Of a stretch of 36,826 nucleotides of DNA, positions 24,255 to 35,560 are shown piece by piece. The notes beneath the pieces were generated by a model, which searched no databases, was not told the DNA's origin, and was given only the letters and a program-made list of their open reading frames with translations. How positions within the stretch are numbered: the first letter of the stretch is position 1; every line of letters starts with the position of its first letter. The position numbers and the translations under genes were made by a program. This DNA comes from Mycobacterium paraffinicum (GTDB lineage Bacteria; Actinomycetota; Actinomycetes; Mycobacteriales; Mycobacteriaceae), in NCBI RefSeq assembly GCF_001907675.1, contig NZ_MPNT01000048.1:1-36826 (forward strand), given 5' to 3'.

Positions 24255-24851
24255 ATGGTGCCGCAGCCGCGGGTGGGCCGTCGCCGCTCGACCACACCGC
24301 ACCACATCACCGCCGTCGCCATCGAGCTGTTCAGCGCCCGCGGGTTCGCCGACGTCAGCGTCGACGACGTCGCCCAGGCCGCCGGCATCTCCCGGCGAAC
24401 GCTGTTCCGCTACTACGCCTCCAAGAACGCCATCCCCTGGGGCGACTTCGACGCCCACCTCGCGCGCCTGCGCGATCTGCTCGACAACGTCGATCCATAC
24501 ATACCGCTGGGGCAGGCGCTGCGCGATGCGCTGTTGGCGTTCAACACCTTTGACGAGTCCGAGACGGCGCGACACCGCCAGCGGATGCGGGTGATCCTGC
24601 AGACCGCCGAGCTGCAGGCCTACTCGATGACGATGTACGCGGGCTGGCGCGAGGTGATCGCCGGATTCGTCGCCCGCCGATCGGACCTCAAGACGACGGA
24701 CCTGCTGCCCCAGACCGCCGCCTGGACGATGCTCGGGGTGGCGCTGGCCGCCTACGAGCACTGGCTCGGCGACGAGTCCGTCCCGCTGCCGGCCGCGCTG
24801 GGCAACGCGTTCGACGTCGTCGGCGCCGGGCTGGACGGCCTGGATCGGTGA
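24255..24851 (+). CDS. mftR: Mycofactocin system transcriptional regulator MftR (TetR family)
   Basis: This 198-aa TetR-family repressor starts at ATG 24255 ([20 protein letters not shown]). The earlier in-frame TTG and ATG (24180, 24189) would add a poorly conserved stretch. The helix-turn-helix is [20 protein letters not shown] and [20 protein letters not shown]. The effector half ([40 protein letters not shown]) matches Rv0691c as remembered. MftR is reported to respond to long-chain acyl-CoA and to control mft genes. It is divergent from mftA, and its stop overlaps the DUF2332 gene by 4 nt. Confidence 0.93.
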   Translation: MVPQPRVGRRRSTTPHHITAVAIELFSARGFADVSVDDVAQAAGISRRTLFRYYASKNAIPWGDFDAHLARLRDLLDNVDPYIPLGQALRDALLAFNTFDESETARHRQRMRVILQTAELQAYSMTMYAGWREVIAGFVARRSDLKTTDLLPQTAAWTMLGVALAAYEHWLGDESVPLPAALGNAFDVVGAGLDGLDR

Positions 24852-25894
24852 CCGCCGACCACCTACTGCACACGCTGCGCGCGCAAGGCAGGTTCTGCGC
24901 CCGCTCCGGGTCCCCGATGTACGGCGAGCTTTTCGAGCTGGTTGCCCGCGACGTCGAGTCGGGCGGCGTGTTCGCGACGATCCTGTCCGGGCACGAGGAG
25001 GACCCCGCCCGCCTTGCGGTGCCGCTGCGTCTGCTCGGCGGGTTGCACCGGTTGGTGCTCGACGGCCGGGCGCGGCTACTGCGCCGGTGGTACCCCAGCA
25101 CCGGGGGCAACTGGGACGCCGAGGCGGCCTGGCCGGAAATCGAGGGCGTCGCGGCCGAGCACGCCGACGCGCTGCGCGCCGCCCTGCGCCAACCGCCGCA
25201 GACCAACGAGGTCGGCCGATCCGCCGCGCTGATCGGTGGCTTGCTGCGCGCAAACAGTGAATCCGATTTGCCCATCAGGCTTTTCGAGATCGGCTCCAGC
25301 GCGGGGCTCAACCTGCGCGCCGACCACTACCGCTACCGGTTCGCCGACGGCCAGTGGGGTCCGGGCGACTCGCCCGTGACCATCGAGGACGCGTGGCGCG
25401 GCACGCTGCCGCCCGGCGGCGGGGTGCGGATCGTCGAGCGCCACGGCTTCGACATCGCGCCCATCGATGTCACCGCGACCGACGGGGAACTCACCGTGTT
25501 GAGCTACGTGTGGCCCGACCAGACCGCCCGGCTCGAGCGGCTGCGGGGCGCCGTCGAGGTCGCCCGCCGGGTGCCGGCCCGGCTGCAGCGCCTGTCGGCG
25601 GCCGACGCGGTCGCCGGCCTGACGCTGGCCGCGGGCGCGCTGACGGTGCTGTGGCACTCGATCACGTGGCAATACCTGACCCAGGAGGAGCGGGACACTG
25701 TCCGCACCAGGGTCCGCGCGCTGGGCGAGCGGGCCGACGAACGGTCGCCGCTCGTGCACCTCACGCTGGAGCCGGCGCGCGACGCGCCCGACGCGCCGAT
25801 CCGGTTCCTGGTGCGGGCGCGGCACTGGCCGGGCGGCGAACTCGAGATTCTCGGCGAATGCCATCCACACGGCCCGCCGGTGCACTGGCGCTAG
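24848..25894 (+). CDS. DUF2332 family protein
   Basis: The product is 348 aa from a GTG that overlaps the mftR TGA (GTGA). DUF2332 is recognised by the N-terminal [20 protein letters not shown], the central [20 protein letters not shown] and the late [20 protein letters not shown]. The glycine-rich [10 protein letters not shown] loop recalls nucleotide- or SAM-binding loops, but no activity is established. It has no signal peptide or membrane segment. The stop-start overlap implies cotranslation with mftR. The same order occurs in M. tuberculosis as I recall it (Rv0691c-Rv0690c), so the link with mycofactocin regulation may be functional. Confidence 0.85.
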   Translation: MTADHLLHTLRAQGRFCARSGSPMYGELFELVARDVESGGVFATILSGHEEDPARLAVPLRLLGGLHRLVLDGRARLLRRWYPSTGGNWDAEAAWPEIEGVAAEHADALRAALRQPPQTNEVGRSAALIGGLLRANSESDLPIRLFEIGSSAGLNLRADHYRYRFADGQWGPGDSPVTIEDAWRGTLPPGGGVRIVERHGFDIAPIDVTATDGELTVLSYVWPDQTARLERLRGAVEVARRVPARLQRLSAADAVAGLTLAAGALTVLWHSITWQYLTQEERDTVRTRVRALGERADERSPLVHLTLEPARDAPDAPIRFLVRARHWPGGELEILGECHPHGPPVHWR

Positions 25895-25897
25895 GGC

Positions 25898-27076
25898 TCA
25901 GCCCAGCACGTCCGAAATGGGCGCGCCGGCGGCGATCTTCGCGCGCACCTTCATGACCTTGCCGGGCATCCCGCCGCCGACCACGCCCACGAGCACCCCG
26001 TCGCGCTCGTAGTACGCCAGGAACCTGCGGCCGTCGTCCTCCACGAGGTGGACGGTGTCGGTGGCTTCGGGTTCGCCGAGGCACTGGATCTTGACGTCGT
26101 ACTGGTCGCTCCAGAAGTACGGGACGACGACGGCCGACGACGACACGTCCTGCCCCAGCATCGCGGGCACCACAACGCGGGTCTGGTCGGCGACGTTACT
26201 CCAATGTTCCACGCGCGCTTGGTGTCCCGTGGCATCGCGCCAGGAGGCGACATCGCCGAGCGCCCACACGTTCGGCGCGCTGGTCCGCCCGGCCTCGTCG
26301 CAGAGGACGCCGTTGTCGACCGCGACGCCGCTGCCCTCGAGCCAACCGGTCGCGGGGTGCGACCCGATGCCGATGACCACCAGGTCGGCCGCCAGCTCGG
26401 TGCCGTCCGTCAGCACCACGGCGTCCACCCGCCCGTCGCCGCGCACCTCGGCCACCCCGGCGCCGAGGCGGACGTCGACCCCCTCCTCGCGGTGCAGGCG
26501 CGCGACCAGTTCGCCGATCCGCTCGCCGAGCACCGACGCCAACGGCGTCGGCTGCGGCTCGACCAACACGACGTCCACGCCGAGGCTGCGCAGGCTTGCC
26601 GCCACCTCGCAGCCGATGAAACCGGCGCCGATGACGACGGCGCGCTGCGCGGAGGACGCGTGCTCACGCAGCGCCATGCTCTCGTCGAACGTGCGCAGGA
26701 CCCGGATGCCCTCGAGGTCCGGCAGCGCCGGGATGCGCCGCGGCACCAAACCGGTCGCGATGACGAGTTCGTCGTAGCCGATCACCGAGCCATCGGCCAG
26801 CGTCACCGTCTGCGCGTCGGTGTCCAGGCCGGTGGCCGCCGCGCCCAGCCGCAAGGTGATGTCGTTCTCGTCGTACCACTGACGGGGCTTGAGGGCGACG
26901 TCGTCGACCTCCTTGCGCAGCACCTCTTTTGACAGCGGCGGGCGATCGTAGGGCAAATGCACCTCGTCGCTGACGATCGTGACGCTGCCGGCGTAACCCG
27001 CTCGGCGAAGCTGCTCGGCGGTCCGGGCGCCGGCCAGACCGCCACCGACGATCACTATTCCTTTGCTAGCCGTCAC
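25898..27076 (-). CDS. NAD(P)H-dependent ferredoxin reductase-like flavoprotein (Rv0688-like)
   Basis: The product is 392 aa from GTG 27076. It has two Rossmann motifs: GIVIVGGGLAGARTAEQLRR for FAD (GGGLAG at 11-16) and RAVVIGAGFIGCEVAASLRS for NAD(P)H (GAGFIG at 150-155). VWALGDVASW is the FAD-binding GD motif. The architecture is that of rubredoxin/ferredoxin reductases that feed cytochromes P450 and dioxygenases. It converges on the DUF2332 gene with 3 nt between stops. The mycofactocin-coupled SDR gene precedes it by 25 nt, so both may be cotranscribed and serve one redox pathway. The electron acceptor is unknown. Confidence 0.9.
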   Translation of the reverse strand: MTASKGIVIVGGGLAGARTAEQLRRAGYAGSVTIVSDEVHLPYDRPPLSKEVLRKEVDDVALKPRQWYDENDITLRLGAAATGLDTDAQTVTLADGSVIGYDELVIATGLVPRRIPALPDLEGIRVLRTFDESMALREHASSAQRAVVIGAGFIGCEVAASLRSLGVDVVLVEPQPTPLASVLGERIGELVARLHREEGVDVRLGAGVAEVRGDGRVDAVVLTDGTELAADLVVIGIGSHPATGWLEGSGVAVDNGVLCDEAGRTSAPNVWALGDVASWRDATGHQARVEHWSNVADQTRVVVPAMLGQDVSSSAVVVPYFWSDQYDVKIQCLGEPEATDTVHLVEDDGRRFLAYYERDGVLVGVVGGGMPGKVMKVRAKIAAGAPISDVLG

Positions 27077-27101
27077 GTGGAGTTCATACCACGACCACCG
27101 A

Positions 27102-27929
<828 letters not shown>

Positions 27930-27969
27930 CTAGCAGCGAAACTGGAACCTGTTCTAACTCGCCCGCCGG

Positions 27970-28806
27970 TCAGATTTCGGCGATGATCTGGGCCCGCCGG
28001 CTGTCGTATTCCTGGTCGGTGAGCGCGCCGCTGGCGCGCAGGGTCTCGAGCTCCTGGAGCCGCTGAGCGATCGACGGTTGCGGCGGCGTCGCCGCCGGTG
28101 TCGGCCCCCCGGCGGTGGCCGGCTGGGGCTGGGCCGCCGGCGCCTGTTGTTCGGCCGCACGGCGCACCACCGCCTGGACCTGTTGGCGCAGCGCCGGGTT
28201 CGACCGGATGTCGACCATCCGGTTCAGCGGAACGTTGTTGGCCTTGAGGATCTGCAGGATCTCCATCAGCGGGCCGGCCTGGCCGCTCAGGTCGTAGGTC
28301 GTGTTGTCTTCGGCCACGGTGAACTGCGCGGGGACCAGGCCGTTGACCAAAGCGCTTCGCTCCCAGTCGATCCGGTACTCGTTGGTGGTGGGGTTGACCA
28401 GCACCACCAGCTTGCGGGCGGACAGGTTGCCGAGCCGGGTCACGCTGGCGATCACCCGGTCTTCGCTGTCGAACGGCAGAAAGCCGGGCCCCGCGATGTG
28501 CAGGTGCACCTTCACCACCTGCTGGTTGTTGATCCAGGTGCCCGTCTCGGTGACCCCGGTGATCTGGGCCAGTGCCAGCACGCCGGTCTGCTCGAGTTCC
28601 GCGTTCTTCGCCGACGACTTCGCGCCGTAGTTGGCCAACGCGAGCGCGATCAGCACGTCGGCGACCGTGACGACCAGGCCGGCGTAGAACATCCACTGCA
28701 GCAGGCTGCCGAGCCCGAGGGTGAAGTAGACGACCAGGAAAATCGGCCCCACCAGGCCGCCACACAGCAAAACCACCAACTGTGCCTTGAGATAGCGCGC
28801 CAACAC
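27970..28806 (-). CDS. Membrane protein with C-terminal SHOCT domain (Rv0686-like)
   Basis: The product is 278 aa from GTG 28806, with AAGGAGA six bases upstream. Two hydrophobic segments at the N-terminus (about 8-28 and 36-58) anchor it. A soluble middle region follows (TGVTETGTWINNQQVVKVHL and so on), then a Pro/Ala/Gln-rich linker (about 222-245). The C-terminal IAQRLQELETLRASGALTDQ and EYDSRRAQIIAEI is a SHOCT oligomerisation motif. No enzymatic motif is visible. It lies 49 nt upstream of the SDR gene and 90 nt downstream of the PE gene. Function is unknown. Confidence 0.85.
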   Translation of the reverse strand: MLARYLKAQLVVLLCGGLVGPIFLVVYFTLGLGSLLQWMFYAGLVVTVADVLIALALANYGAKSSAKNAELEQTGVLALAQITGVTETGTWINNQQVVKVHLHIAGPGFLPFDSEDRVIASVTRLGNLSARKLVVLVNPTTNEYRIDWERSALVNGLVPAQFTVAEDNTTYDLSGQAGPLMEILQILKANNVPLNRMVDIRSNPALRQQVQAVVRRAAEQQAPAAQPQPATAGGPTPAATPPQPSIAQRLQELETLRASGALTDQEYDSRRAQIIAEI

Positions 28807-28896
28807 GAGTGTCTCCTTACCCTGGCTGGGGATTTTCGTGCCAGGTTAGCTCCCGCGCTGGCGCCGCGCGCGCCATACGCGCAAACCGGGCGGGCG

Positions 28897-29655
28897 TCAG
28901 TCGATCTTGGGGATCACCGTCGGTGCCGGGCGCTCCGAAGACCCCGCGGTCGGCGCTGCGGCGGGCGAGTGGGCCGACACCATTTTCACCGGCGTGCCGG
29001 TCGACACCGGCATCGCCGGGGCCGCCGCGGCCTGCGGCGTCTCGACCTGCGCCGGCGCGGTCGCGAGCGGGTTCAGCGGTGCCGGTGCCGTCGTCGGAGC
29101 GGACTGCGTGGCGGCGGCCGGGGTGTAGGCGGGCGTCACCATCCGCACCGGCGTCGCCGATGTGGTGCCCGGGGCCACCGCCGCCGGTCCCGCCGCTGCC
29201 GCGGCCGCCGTCTGGCCGGCCTGCGCCTGCGCGCCCGCGAGCGCGGAAGCGGGCCCGATCGCCGACGCCACTGGCCCCGCCGGCACGCCCGGCGCCGACC
29301 CACCCGCGGCCGACACCGCGGGCAGCTGCGCCGCCATCGACGCGGGCGCCGCCGCGCTGTGCAGGGGCGAGGCATTGGCCGCTTCCGCGGCGAGATACTG
29401 CGCCGCGCCGCCGTTCATCAGCTGGACGAACTGTTGGTGGAACGCCGCCGCCTGCGCGCTGAGCGCCTGGTACACCTGGGAGTGCGCGCCGAACAGGGTG
29501 GCGATGCTGGCGGACACCTCGTCGGCACCCGGCGCCAGCACGTTCGACGTCGGGCCCAGCGCCATCGAGTTGGCCGACGTGATCGTCCAGCCGATCCTGG
29601 CAAGGTCCGACGCCGCCGCGGCGACGTACTCAGGCGTCGTGAATACGAAGGACAT
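28897..29655 (-). CDS. PE-family protein with Ala/Pro/Thr-rich tail
   Basis: The product is 252 aa from ATG 29655, with GGGAGG ideally placed. The N-terminal 100 residues are a PE domain: MSFVFTTPEYVAAAASDLAR (Pro-Glu at 8-9), the helical hairpin to about residue 85, and YLAAE at 87-91, the YxxxE type VII secretion signal. The tail is Ala/Pro/Thr-rich, not PGRS-like. It carries TPVRMV (168-173) and TPVKMV (221-226) in similar contexts, an imperfect internal duplication. PE proteins are secreted by ESX systems, usually with a PPE partner. None is adjacent, so the partner must be elsewhere. I do not recall a PE gene here in M. tuberculosis. Confidence 0.92.
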   Translation of the reverse strand: MSFVFTTPEYVAAAASDLARIGWTITSANSMALGPTSNVLAPGADEVSASIATLFGAHSQVYQALSAQAAAFHQQFVQLMNGGAAQYLAAEAANASPLHSAAAPASMAAQLPAVSAAGGSAPGVPAGPVASAIGPASALAGAQAQAGQTAAAAAAGPAAVAPGTTSATPVRMVTPAYTPAAATQSAPTTAPAPLNPLATAPAQVETPQAAAAPAMPVSTGTPVKMVSAHSPAAAPTAGSSERPAPTVIPKID

Positions 29656-29696
29656 CTAACCTCCCGGCCGTCTTCCCCCGACTCCCTTATCACGGA

Positions 29697-29702
29697 ATCG
29701 TA
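29697..29702 (-). promoter_or_regulatory. Possible -10 element for the PE gene
   Basis: TACGAT on the minus strand lies 42 bp before the PE start and after the tuf terminator. The PE gene needs its own promoter if the terminator works. The -35 region (GGGACC at 17 bp) is weak. This is a suggestion only. Confidence 0.3.
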
Positions 29703-29739
29703 GCGGAGCCACCCGCGTCGGTCCCGGTAAAACGCATAA

Positions 29740-29771
29740 AGCCCGGATTGCCGAAGGCGGCAATCCGGGCT
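29740..29771 (-). terminator. Intrinsic terminator after tuf
   Basis: AGCCCGGATTGCCG (29740-29753) and CGGCAATCCGGGCT (29758-29771) pair perfectly over 14 bp with a 4-nt loop, 16 nt beyond the tuf stop. On the minus strand the stem is followed by TTATGCGTTTTA, a T-rich tail. It ends the str operon. Confidence 0.9.
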
Positions 29772-29787
29772 CTATGGCGAACTGGCC

Positions 29788-30978
<1,191 letters not shown>

Positions 30979-31088
30979 TTCGTTGTCCTCCTGGACTTGT
31001 TGGTGCTCGTTAAAGCAGTGTTGGTGTTTTCAGTTGTGCCGCGCACAGGGCGATCCAGTGACCCGGCAAGGTTACTCCGAGGGCTTTC

Positions 31089-33194
31089 CTACTGACCCGT
31101 CGCCTTCGCGATGATCTCCTTCGACACGTTGGCCGGCACTTCGGCGTACGAGTCGAACACCATGGAGTAGTTCGCCCGGCCTTGGGTCTTGGACCTCAGG
31201 TCGCCGACGTAGCCGAACATCTCCGACAGCGGCACGTGCGCCCTGACGACGCGTGCACCGCTCCGCTCCTCCATGGCCTGGATCTGGCCACGGCGGGAGT
31301 TCAGGTCGCCGATCACGTCGCCCATGTAGTCCTCGGGCGTGGTGACCTCGACGGCCATGATCGGTTCCAGGATCACCGGTTGTGCTTGCTGCGCAGCCTT
31401 TTTCAGGACCTGCGAGCCGGCGATCTTGAACGCCATCTCAGACGAGTCGACCTCGTGGAAGGCGCCGTCGAGCAGGGTGACCTTGAGGTTCACCAGCGGG
31501 TAGCCGGCCAGCACGCCGTACTGCATGGCGTCCTGCGCCCCGGCGTCCACCGACGGGATGTACTCCCGGGGGATGCGGCCACCGGTGACCTTGTTCTCGA
31601 ACTCGTAGGTCGCACCGTCCTCGCCGGTGAACGGCTCGAGGTTGATGATCACCTTCGCGAACTGGCCCGAGCCACCCGTCTGCTTCTTGTGGGTGAACTC
31701 GACGTTGTTCGCGGCGCGCTTGATGGTCTCCTTGTAGGCCACCTGCGGCTTACCGACGTTCGCCTCGACCTTGAACTCGCGGCGCATGCGGTCGACCAGG
31801 ATGTCCAGGTGCAGCTCGCCCATCCCGCCGATGACGGTCTGGCCGGTCTCCTGGTCCAGGTGCACCTTGAACGTCGGGTCTTCCTCGGCGAGCTTCTGGA
31901 TCGACAGCGACAGCTTCTCCTGGTCGCTCTTCGTCTTGGGCTCGATGGCCACCTCGATGACCGGGTCCGGGAAGGTCATCGACTCGAGGACGACCTGGTC
32001 GTTCGGGTCGCACAGGGTGTCGCCCGTGGTGGTGTCCTTCAGGCCGATCACCGCGTAGATGTGACCCGCCGACGCGGTCTCCACCGGGTTCTCCTTGTTG
32101 GAGTGCATCTGGAACAGCTTGCCCAGCCGCTCCTTCTTGCCCTTGGTGGCGTTGATGACCTGGCTGCCGGAGTCGACCTTGCCCGAGTAGACCCGGACGT
32201 AGGTCAGCTTGCCGAAGAACGGGTGCGTCGCCACCTTGAACGCCAACGCGGCGAACGGCTCGTCGGTCGACGGCTTGCGGATGACCTCGACGTCCTCCTT
32301 GCCCGGCGCGTGGCCGACGGCCGGCGGCACGTCCAGCGGCGAGGGCAGGTAGTCGATGACCGCGTCCAGCATCGGCTGGACACCCTTGTTCTTGAAGGCG
32401 CTGCCGCACAGCACCGGGTACGCCTCCGAGCTGATGGTCAGCTTGCGGATCGCGCCCTTGATCTCCTCGACGGTGAGCTCCTCACCGCCCAGGTACTTGT
32501 CCAGCAGCGCCTCGTCGGTCTCGGCGACGGCCTCGAGCAGCTTGGTGCGGTACTCGTCGGCCTTCTCCTGCAGGTCGGCCGGGATGTCGACGACGTCGTA
32601 CTTCTCGCCGAGCTTGGCCTCGGCGCTCCACACCTTGGCCTTCATCTCGACCAGGTCGACGACGCCCTCGAAGTCACCCTCGGAGCCGACGGGCAGCTGG
32701 ATCGGGATGACGTTGGCGCCGAGGCGCTCCTCCATGGTGCGCACGGAGAAGTAGAAGTCGGCGCCGATCTTGTCCATCTTGTTGACGAAGCAGATCCGCG
32801 GGACGTCGTACTTGTCGGCCTGTCGCCACACCTGCTCGGACTGCGGCTCGACACCCTCCTTGCCGTCGAAGACGGCGACGGCACCGTCGAGCACGCGCAG
32901 GCTGCGCTCCACCTCGACGGTGAAGTCGACGTGCCCGGGGGTGTCGATGATGTTGATCTGGTTGTCGTTCCAAAAGCAGGTAGTGGCCGCGGAGGTGATG
33001 GTGATCCCCCGCTCCTGCTCCTGCTCCATCCAGTCCATGGTGGCGGCGCCGTCATGCACCTCACCGATCTTGTAGCTGATACCGGTGTAGTAGAGGATGC
33101 GCTCGGTCGTCGTCGTCTTGCCGGCGTCGATGTGCGCCATGATGCCGATGTTGCGGACCTTGGTCAGGTCGGTCAGCACGTCCTTCTGTGCCAC
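31089..33194 (-). CDS. fusA: Elongation factor G
   Basis: The 701-aa translocase GTPase has its P-loop in [20 protein letters not shown], switch 2 [15 protein letters not shown] and guanine motif VNKMDKIG. The domain IV/V signatures include [20 protein letters not shown] and [20 protein letters not shown]. The frame is open to 33251, but I place the start at GTG 33194 ([15 protein letters not shown]), which gives the family's usual length. The GGGAAG upstream is a modest ribosome binding site. It lies 83 nt after rpsG in the str operon. Confidence 0.98.
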   Translation of the reverse strand: MAQKDVLTDLTKVRNIGIMAHIDAGKTTTTERILYYTGISYKIGEVHDGAATMDWMEQEQERGITITSAATTCFWNDNQINIIDTPGHVDFTVEVERSLRVLDGAVAVFDGKEGVEPQSEQVWRQADKYDVPRICFVNKMDKIGADFYFSVRTMEERLGANVIPIQLPVGSEGDFEGVVDLVEMKAKVWSAEAKLGEKYDVVDIPADLQEKADEYRTKLLEAVAETDEALLDKYLGGEELTVEEIKGAIRKLTISSEAYPVLCGSAFKNKGVQPMLDAVIDYLPSPLDVPPAVGHAPGKEDVEVIRKPSTDEPFAALAFKVATHPFFGKLTYVRVYSGKVDSGSQVINATKGKKERLGKLFQMHSNKENPVETASAGHIYAVIGLKDTTTGDTLCDPNDQVVLESMTFPDPVIEVAIEPKTKSDQEKLSLSIQKLAEEDPTFKVHLDQETGQTVIGGMGELHLDILVDRMRREFKVEANVGKPQVAYKETIKRAANNVEFTHKKQTGGSGQFAKVIINLEPFTGEDGATYEFENKVTGGRIPREYIPSVDAGAQDAMQYGVLAGYPLVNLKVTLLDGAFHEVDSSEMAFKIAGSQVLKKAAQQAQPVILEPIMAVEVTTPEDYMGDVIGDLNSRRGQIQAMEERSGARVVRAHVPLSEMFGYVGDLRSKTQGRANYSMVFDSYAEVPANVSKEIIAKATGQ

Positions 33195-33277
33195 AGAAGT
33201 CTTCCCACTCTTTCGATTGCTTGGTTCGCTGTCTTGTTTGCGCCCGGCCACTTCGCCCGTTGGAGCCGGCCCGGCCC

Positions 33278-33748
33278 CTACCAGCGATAGTGCGCGAAGG
33301 CGCGGTTGGCCTCGGCCATCTTGTGGGTGTCCTCGCGTCGCTTGACGGCGGCACCCAGGCCGTTGCTGGCGTCCAGGATCTCGTTCGCCAGCCGCTCGAC
33401 CATGGTCTTCTCGCGACGCTGCTTGGAGAAGCTGACCAGCCAGCGCAAGGCCAGCGTCACCGAGCGGTCCGGTCGCACCTCGACCGGAACCTGATACGTC
33501 GCACCACCCACGCGGCGGCTCCGCACCTCTAGGGAAGGCTTGACGTTGTCCATTGCGCGTTTGAGAGTGATCACCGGGTCGGTGCCGGTCTTCTCACGAG
33601 CTTGTTCGAGCGCACCATAAACAATGCGTTCGGCAAGCGATTTCTTCCCGTCCAGCAGGACTTTGTTGACCAGCTGCGTGACGAGCTGCGAACCGTAGAC
33701 CGGGTCGTTGACCAGCGGACGCTTTGGCGCGGGCCCCTTGCGCGGCAT
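33278..33748 (-). CDS. rpsG: 30S ribosomal protein S7
   Basis: The product is 156 aa, the normal length. [20 protein letters not shown], the [20 protein letters not shown] block and the [20 protein letters not shown] segment identify S7, a primary binder of the 3' domain of 16S rRNA. The ATG shares a base with the TAA of rpsL, with AAGGAGAAG just upstream inside rpsL, so translation is coupled. Confidence 0.98.
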   Translation of the reverse strand: MPRKGPAPKRPLVNDPVYGSQLVTQLVNKVLLDGKKSLAERIVYGALEQAREKTGTDPVITLKRAMDNVKPSLEVRSRRVGGATYQVPVEVRPDRSVTLALRWLVSFSKQRREKTMVERLANEILDASNGLGAAVKRREDTHKMAEANRAFAHYRW

Positions 33749-34122
33749 TAGCTCTTCTCCTTCTTGGCGCCGTAACGGCTGCGGGCCTGCTTGCGGTTCT
33801 TGACGCCCTGGGTGTCGAGCGAACCGCGGATGATCTTGTAGCGCACGCCGGGCAGGTCCTTCACTCGGCCACCACGCACCAGCACCATCGAGTGCTCCTG
33901 CAGGTTGTGGCCCTCGCCCGGAATGTAGGCGGTGACCTCGACCTGGCTCGTCAGCTTGACGCGCGCTACCTTACGAAGCGCCGAGTTCGGCTTCTTCGGG
34001 GTGGTGGTGTACACGCGAGTGCATACGCCACGGCGCTGCGGGCTGCCCTTCAGGGCCGCGGTCTTGACCTTGGCGATCTTGTCGCGGCGACCCTTGCGGA
34101 CCAGCTGCTGAATGGTTGGCAT
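33748..34122 (-). CDS. rpsL: 30S ribosomal protein S12
   Basis: The product is 124 aa, the normal length. [20 protein letters not shown] and [20 protein letters not shown] identify S12, which guards decoding accuracy. Lys43 and Lys88, the positions where changes give streptomycin resistance, are both wild type here. It is the first gene of the str operon. Its upstream sequence lacks a purine-rich ribosome binding site and instead reads CCTCCTAG before the ATG. Confidence 0.98.
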
Positions 34123-34368
34123 CTAGGAGGCTTTCTGTGTTCGTGTCGGGTGTCTGTCGGCGGTTTTCAAGTCTTCGTACTGCAGTTATGTCCGGTCGCA
34201 CTACCCCGCGGCCGGGTGTGTCGCACGCGTTGCGCACCGGAGAAGGATCCGATGCATCGTGGACATGCGAATTCGCCCGGCATCCACTTCCTTACGGTTA
34301 GGCGCCGTAAGCCGCCAGGCACGAGCCTCCACAATACCCGCCGCCGGTCTTGCAGGTCAAAGCGGCCG
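34123..34368 (-). promoter_or_regulatory. rpsL leader and promoter region
   Basis: These 246 bases must contain the str operon promoter. On the minus strand a -10-like CATAACT occurs around 34185-34191 without a convincing -35. No strong hairpin or second gene is visible. The plus strand carries AGGAGG followed by a short open frame, which I reject as coding because its third positions are not GC-enriched. Confidence 0.35.
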
Positions 34369-35013
34369 TCAACCGTTGGCGCCGCCGTGGGTGACGCGCC
34401 GCTCCAGACCCGCGGCAAGGCGCAGCACCATGTCCGAAAACAGCGCGTCGGTGTCGATGTCGTCCATCACACCGGTCATCTCCAGCAGCACGAAGCCGTG
34501 CAGCGCGGACCAGAACTCCAGGGCCGCATAGAAGGCCTCGTCGCCGTCGAGGCCGTAGGAGGACAGCACCGCGATCACCGGCGCAGCCGCGCCCCGGGTG
34601 GCCGCGGTGTACTCCGGGTCGTCACCCCCCAGCGGCATCCGGGTGAACGCCGAGTACCGGCCGGGGTGGTGATGGGCGTAGCTGCGGTAGGCGCCGGCCA
34701 TGACCAGCACCGCGTCGTCGCGGGCGCGGCCCTCGCCGACCCTGTTGAGCATCGTGATGATGTCGTCGATGACGCGGATGCGCACCGCGCGGCGCAGGTC
34801 CTCCAGGCTGTCCACGTGGTTGTACAGCGACGGCCCCTTGGTGCCGAGCTGCGTTGCCAGCGCGTTGATCGTGAGGGCGTCCCAGCCCTCCCGGTCCAGG
34901 AAGGTCAGCGCGCCGTCGATGATGCCCTCGCGGCTCAGCTTGGCCGGGCGAGAGCCGGCCCTCCCCGCGCGCGGGCGCCCGGCCGCCGTCGGCGTTTCGG
35001 GCTGAGCTGCCAT
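34369..35013 (-). CDS. TetR-family transcriptional regulator (Rv0681-like)
   Basis: The product is 214 aa from ATG 35013, with GAAGGG seven bases upstream; an ATG at 35037 would add 8 residues. After a Pro/Arg-rich tail of about 25 residues, the helix-turn-helix (LSREGIIDGALTFLDREGWD, ALATQLGTKGPSLYNHVDSL) is clear. The C-terminal effector domain with FYAALEFWSALHGFVLLEMT resembles the WHG-type TetR_C family. It lies upstream of rpsL on the same strand. Its targets are unknown, but an imperfect inverted repeat sits just before its start, pointing to autoregulation. Confidence 0.88.
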   Translation of the reverse strand: MAAQPETPTAAGRPRAGRAGSRPAKLSREGIIDGALTFLDREGWDALTINALATQLGTKGPSLYNHVDSLEDLRRAVRIRVIDDIITMLNRVGEGRARDDAVLVMAGAYRSYAHHHPGRYSAFTRMPLGGDDPEYTAATRGAAAPVIAVLSSYGLDGDEAFYAALEFWSALHGFVLLEMTGVMDDIDTDALFSDMVLRLAAGLERRVTHGGANG

Positions 35014-35045
35014 GGCGGGCCCTTCGCTTGGGATCATCAAAATGC

Positions 35046-35066
35046 TTAACTAATGACTCTAGTTGA
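35046..35066. promoter_or_regulatory. Candidate TetR operator
   Basis: TTAACTA (35046-35052) and TAGTTGA (35060-35066) are inverted half-sites matching at 6 of 7 positions, with a 7-bp spacer. The repeat lies 33 bp upstream of the TetR start and about 80 bp before the first DUF3060 gene on the other strand. It could let the regulator control itself and perhaps the DUF3060 genes. Confidence 0.4.
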
Positions 35067-35147
35067 CGCCGGCCGCGAAACTATTTCAGCCATGGCCGGA
35101 TGGACGTAATGTCAGTCGCAGATCACCCGTCACCAAGGGGGCCCGCA

Positions 35148-35516
35148 GTGCACTGGACGACCGTCGCCGGGTCGCTGGCCACCTGTGTCATCACCGTCGC
35201 CGCGGCCCCGGTCCCCGCGGCGCACGCCAAGAACGGCGACACCCACATCACCGGGCAGGGCATCCAGCAGACACTGGACTGCAACGACGCCACGTTGTTC
35301 GTCAACGGCTCCTTCAACAACATCACCGCCCTGGGCAACTGCTATGCGGTGACGGTGATGGGCTCGTCCAACACCGTCGTCGCCGATTCGGTCTCGCACG
35401 ACATCACGGTCTACGGCTACGACCAGACGGTGTTCTTCCACAACGGTGCGCCGGTCCTCTGGGACCGCGGCCGAGAACTGGGCATGACCAACCGGCTCCA
35501 GCAGGTGCCCGATTAG
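35148..35516 (+). CDS. Secreted DUF3060 protein (Rv0680c-like)
   Basis: The product is 122 aa from GTG 35148, with AAGGGG upstream. A Sec signal peptide runs to a probable cleavage after AHA (residue 27), followed by KNGDTHITGQGIQQTLDCND. The mature part repeats short strands of the type LFVNGSFNNITALGNC and VTVMGSSNTVVADSV, which suggests a small beta-helix or beta-solenoid as in DUF3060. Two Cys may form a disulfide. The related lipoprotein gene follows after 44 nt, so they probably form an operon. Function unknown. Confidence 0.85.
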   Translation: MHWTTVAGSLATCVITVAAAPVPAAHAKNGDTHITGQGIQQTLDCNDATLFVNGSFNNITALGNCYAVTVMGSSNTVVADSVSHDITVYGYDQTVFFHNGAPVLWDRGRELGMTNRLQQVPD

Positions 35517-35560
35517 GTCCGACACCACATCACCATCCAATCGAGGGGAATCGAGGAACA

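Noticed and set aside
24085..24388. N-terminally extended MftB reading through mftA
   Set aside because: The extra residues are Arg-rich and come from the alternative frame of mftA; MftB homologues are about 90-100 residues.
31182..33290. A 702-codon plus-strand open frame across fusA
   Set aside because: It is a shadow of the fusA codon pattern. No ribosome binding site or domain is present.
34137..34301. Plus-strand 54-codon frame with AGGAGG-N6-GTG, opposite the rpsL leader
   Set aside because: The ribosome binding site is perfect by eye, but third codon positions are not GC-enriched as in real genes here, and the product shows no features.
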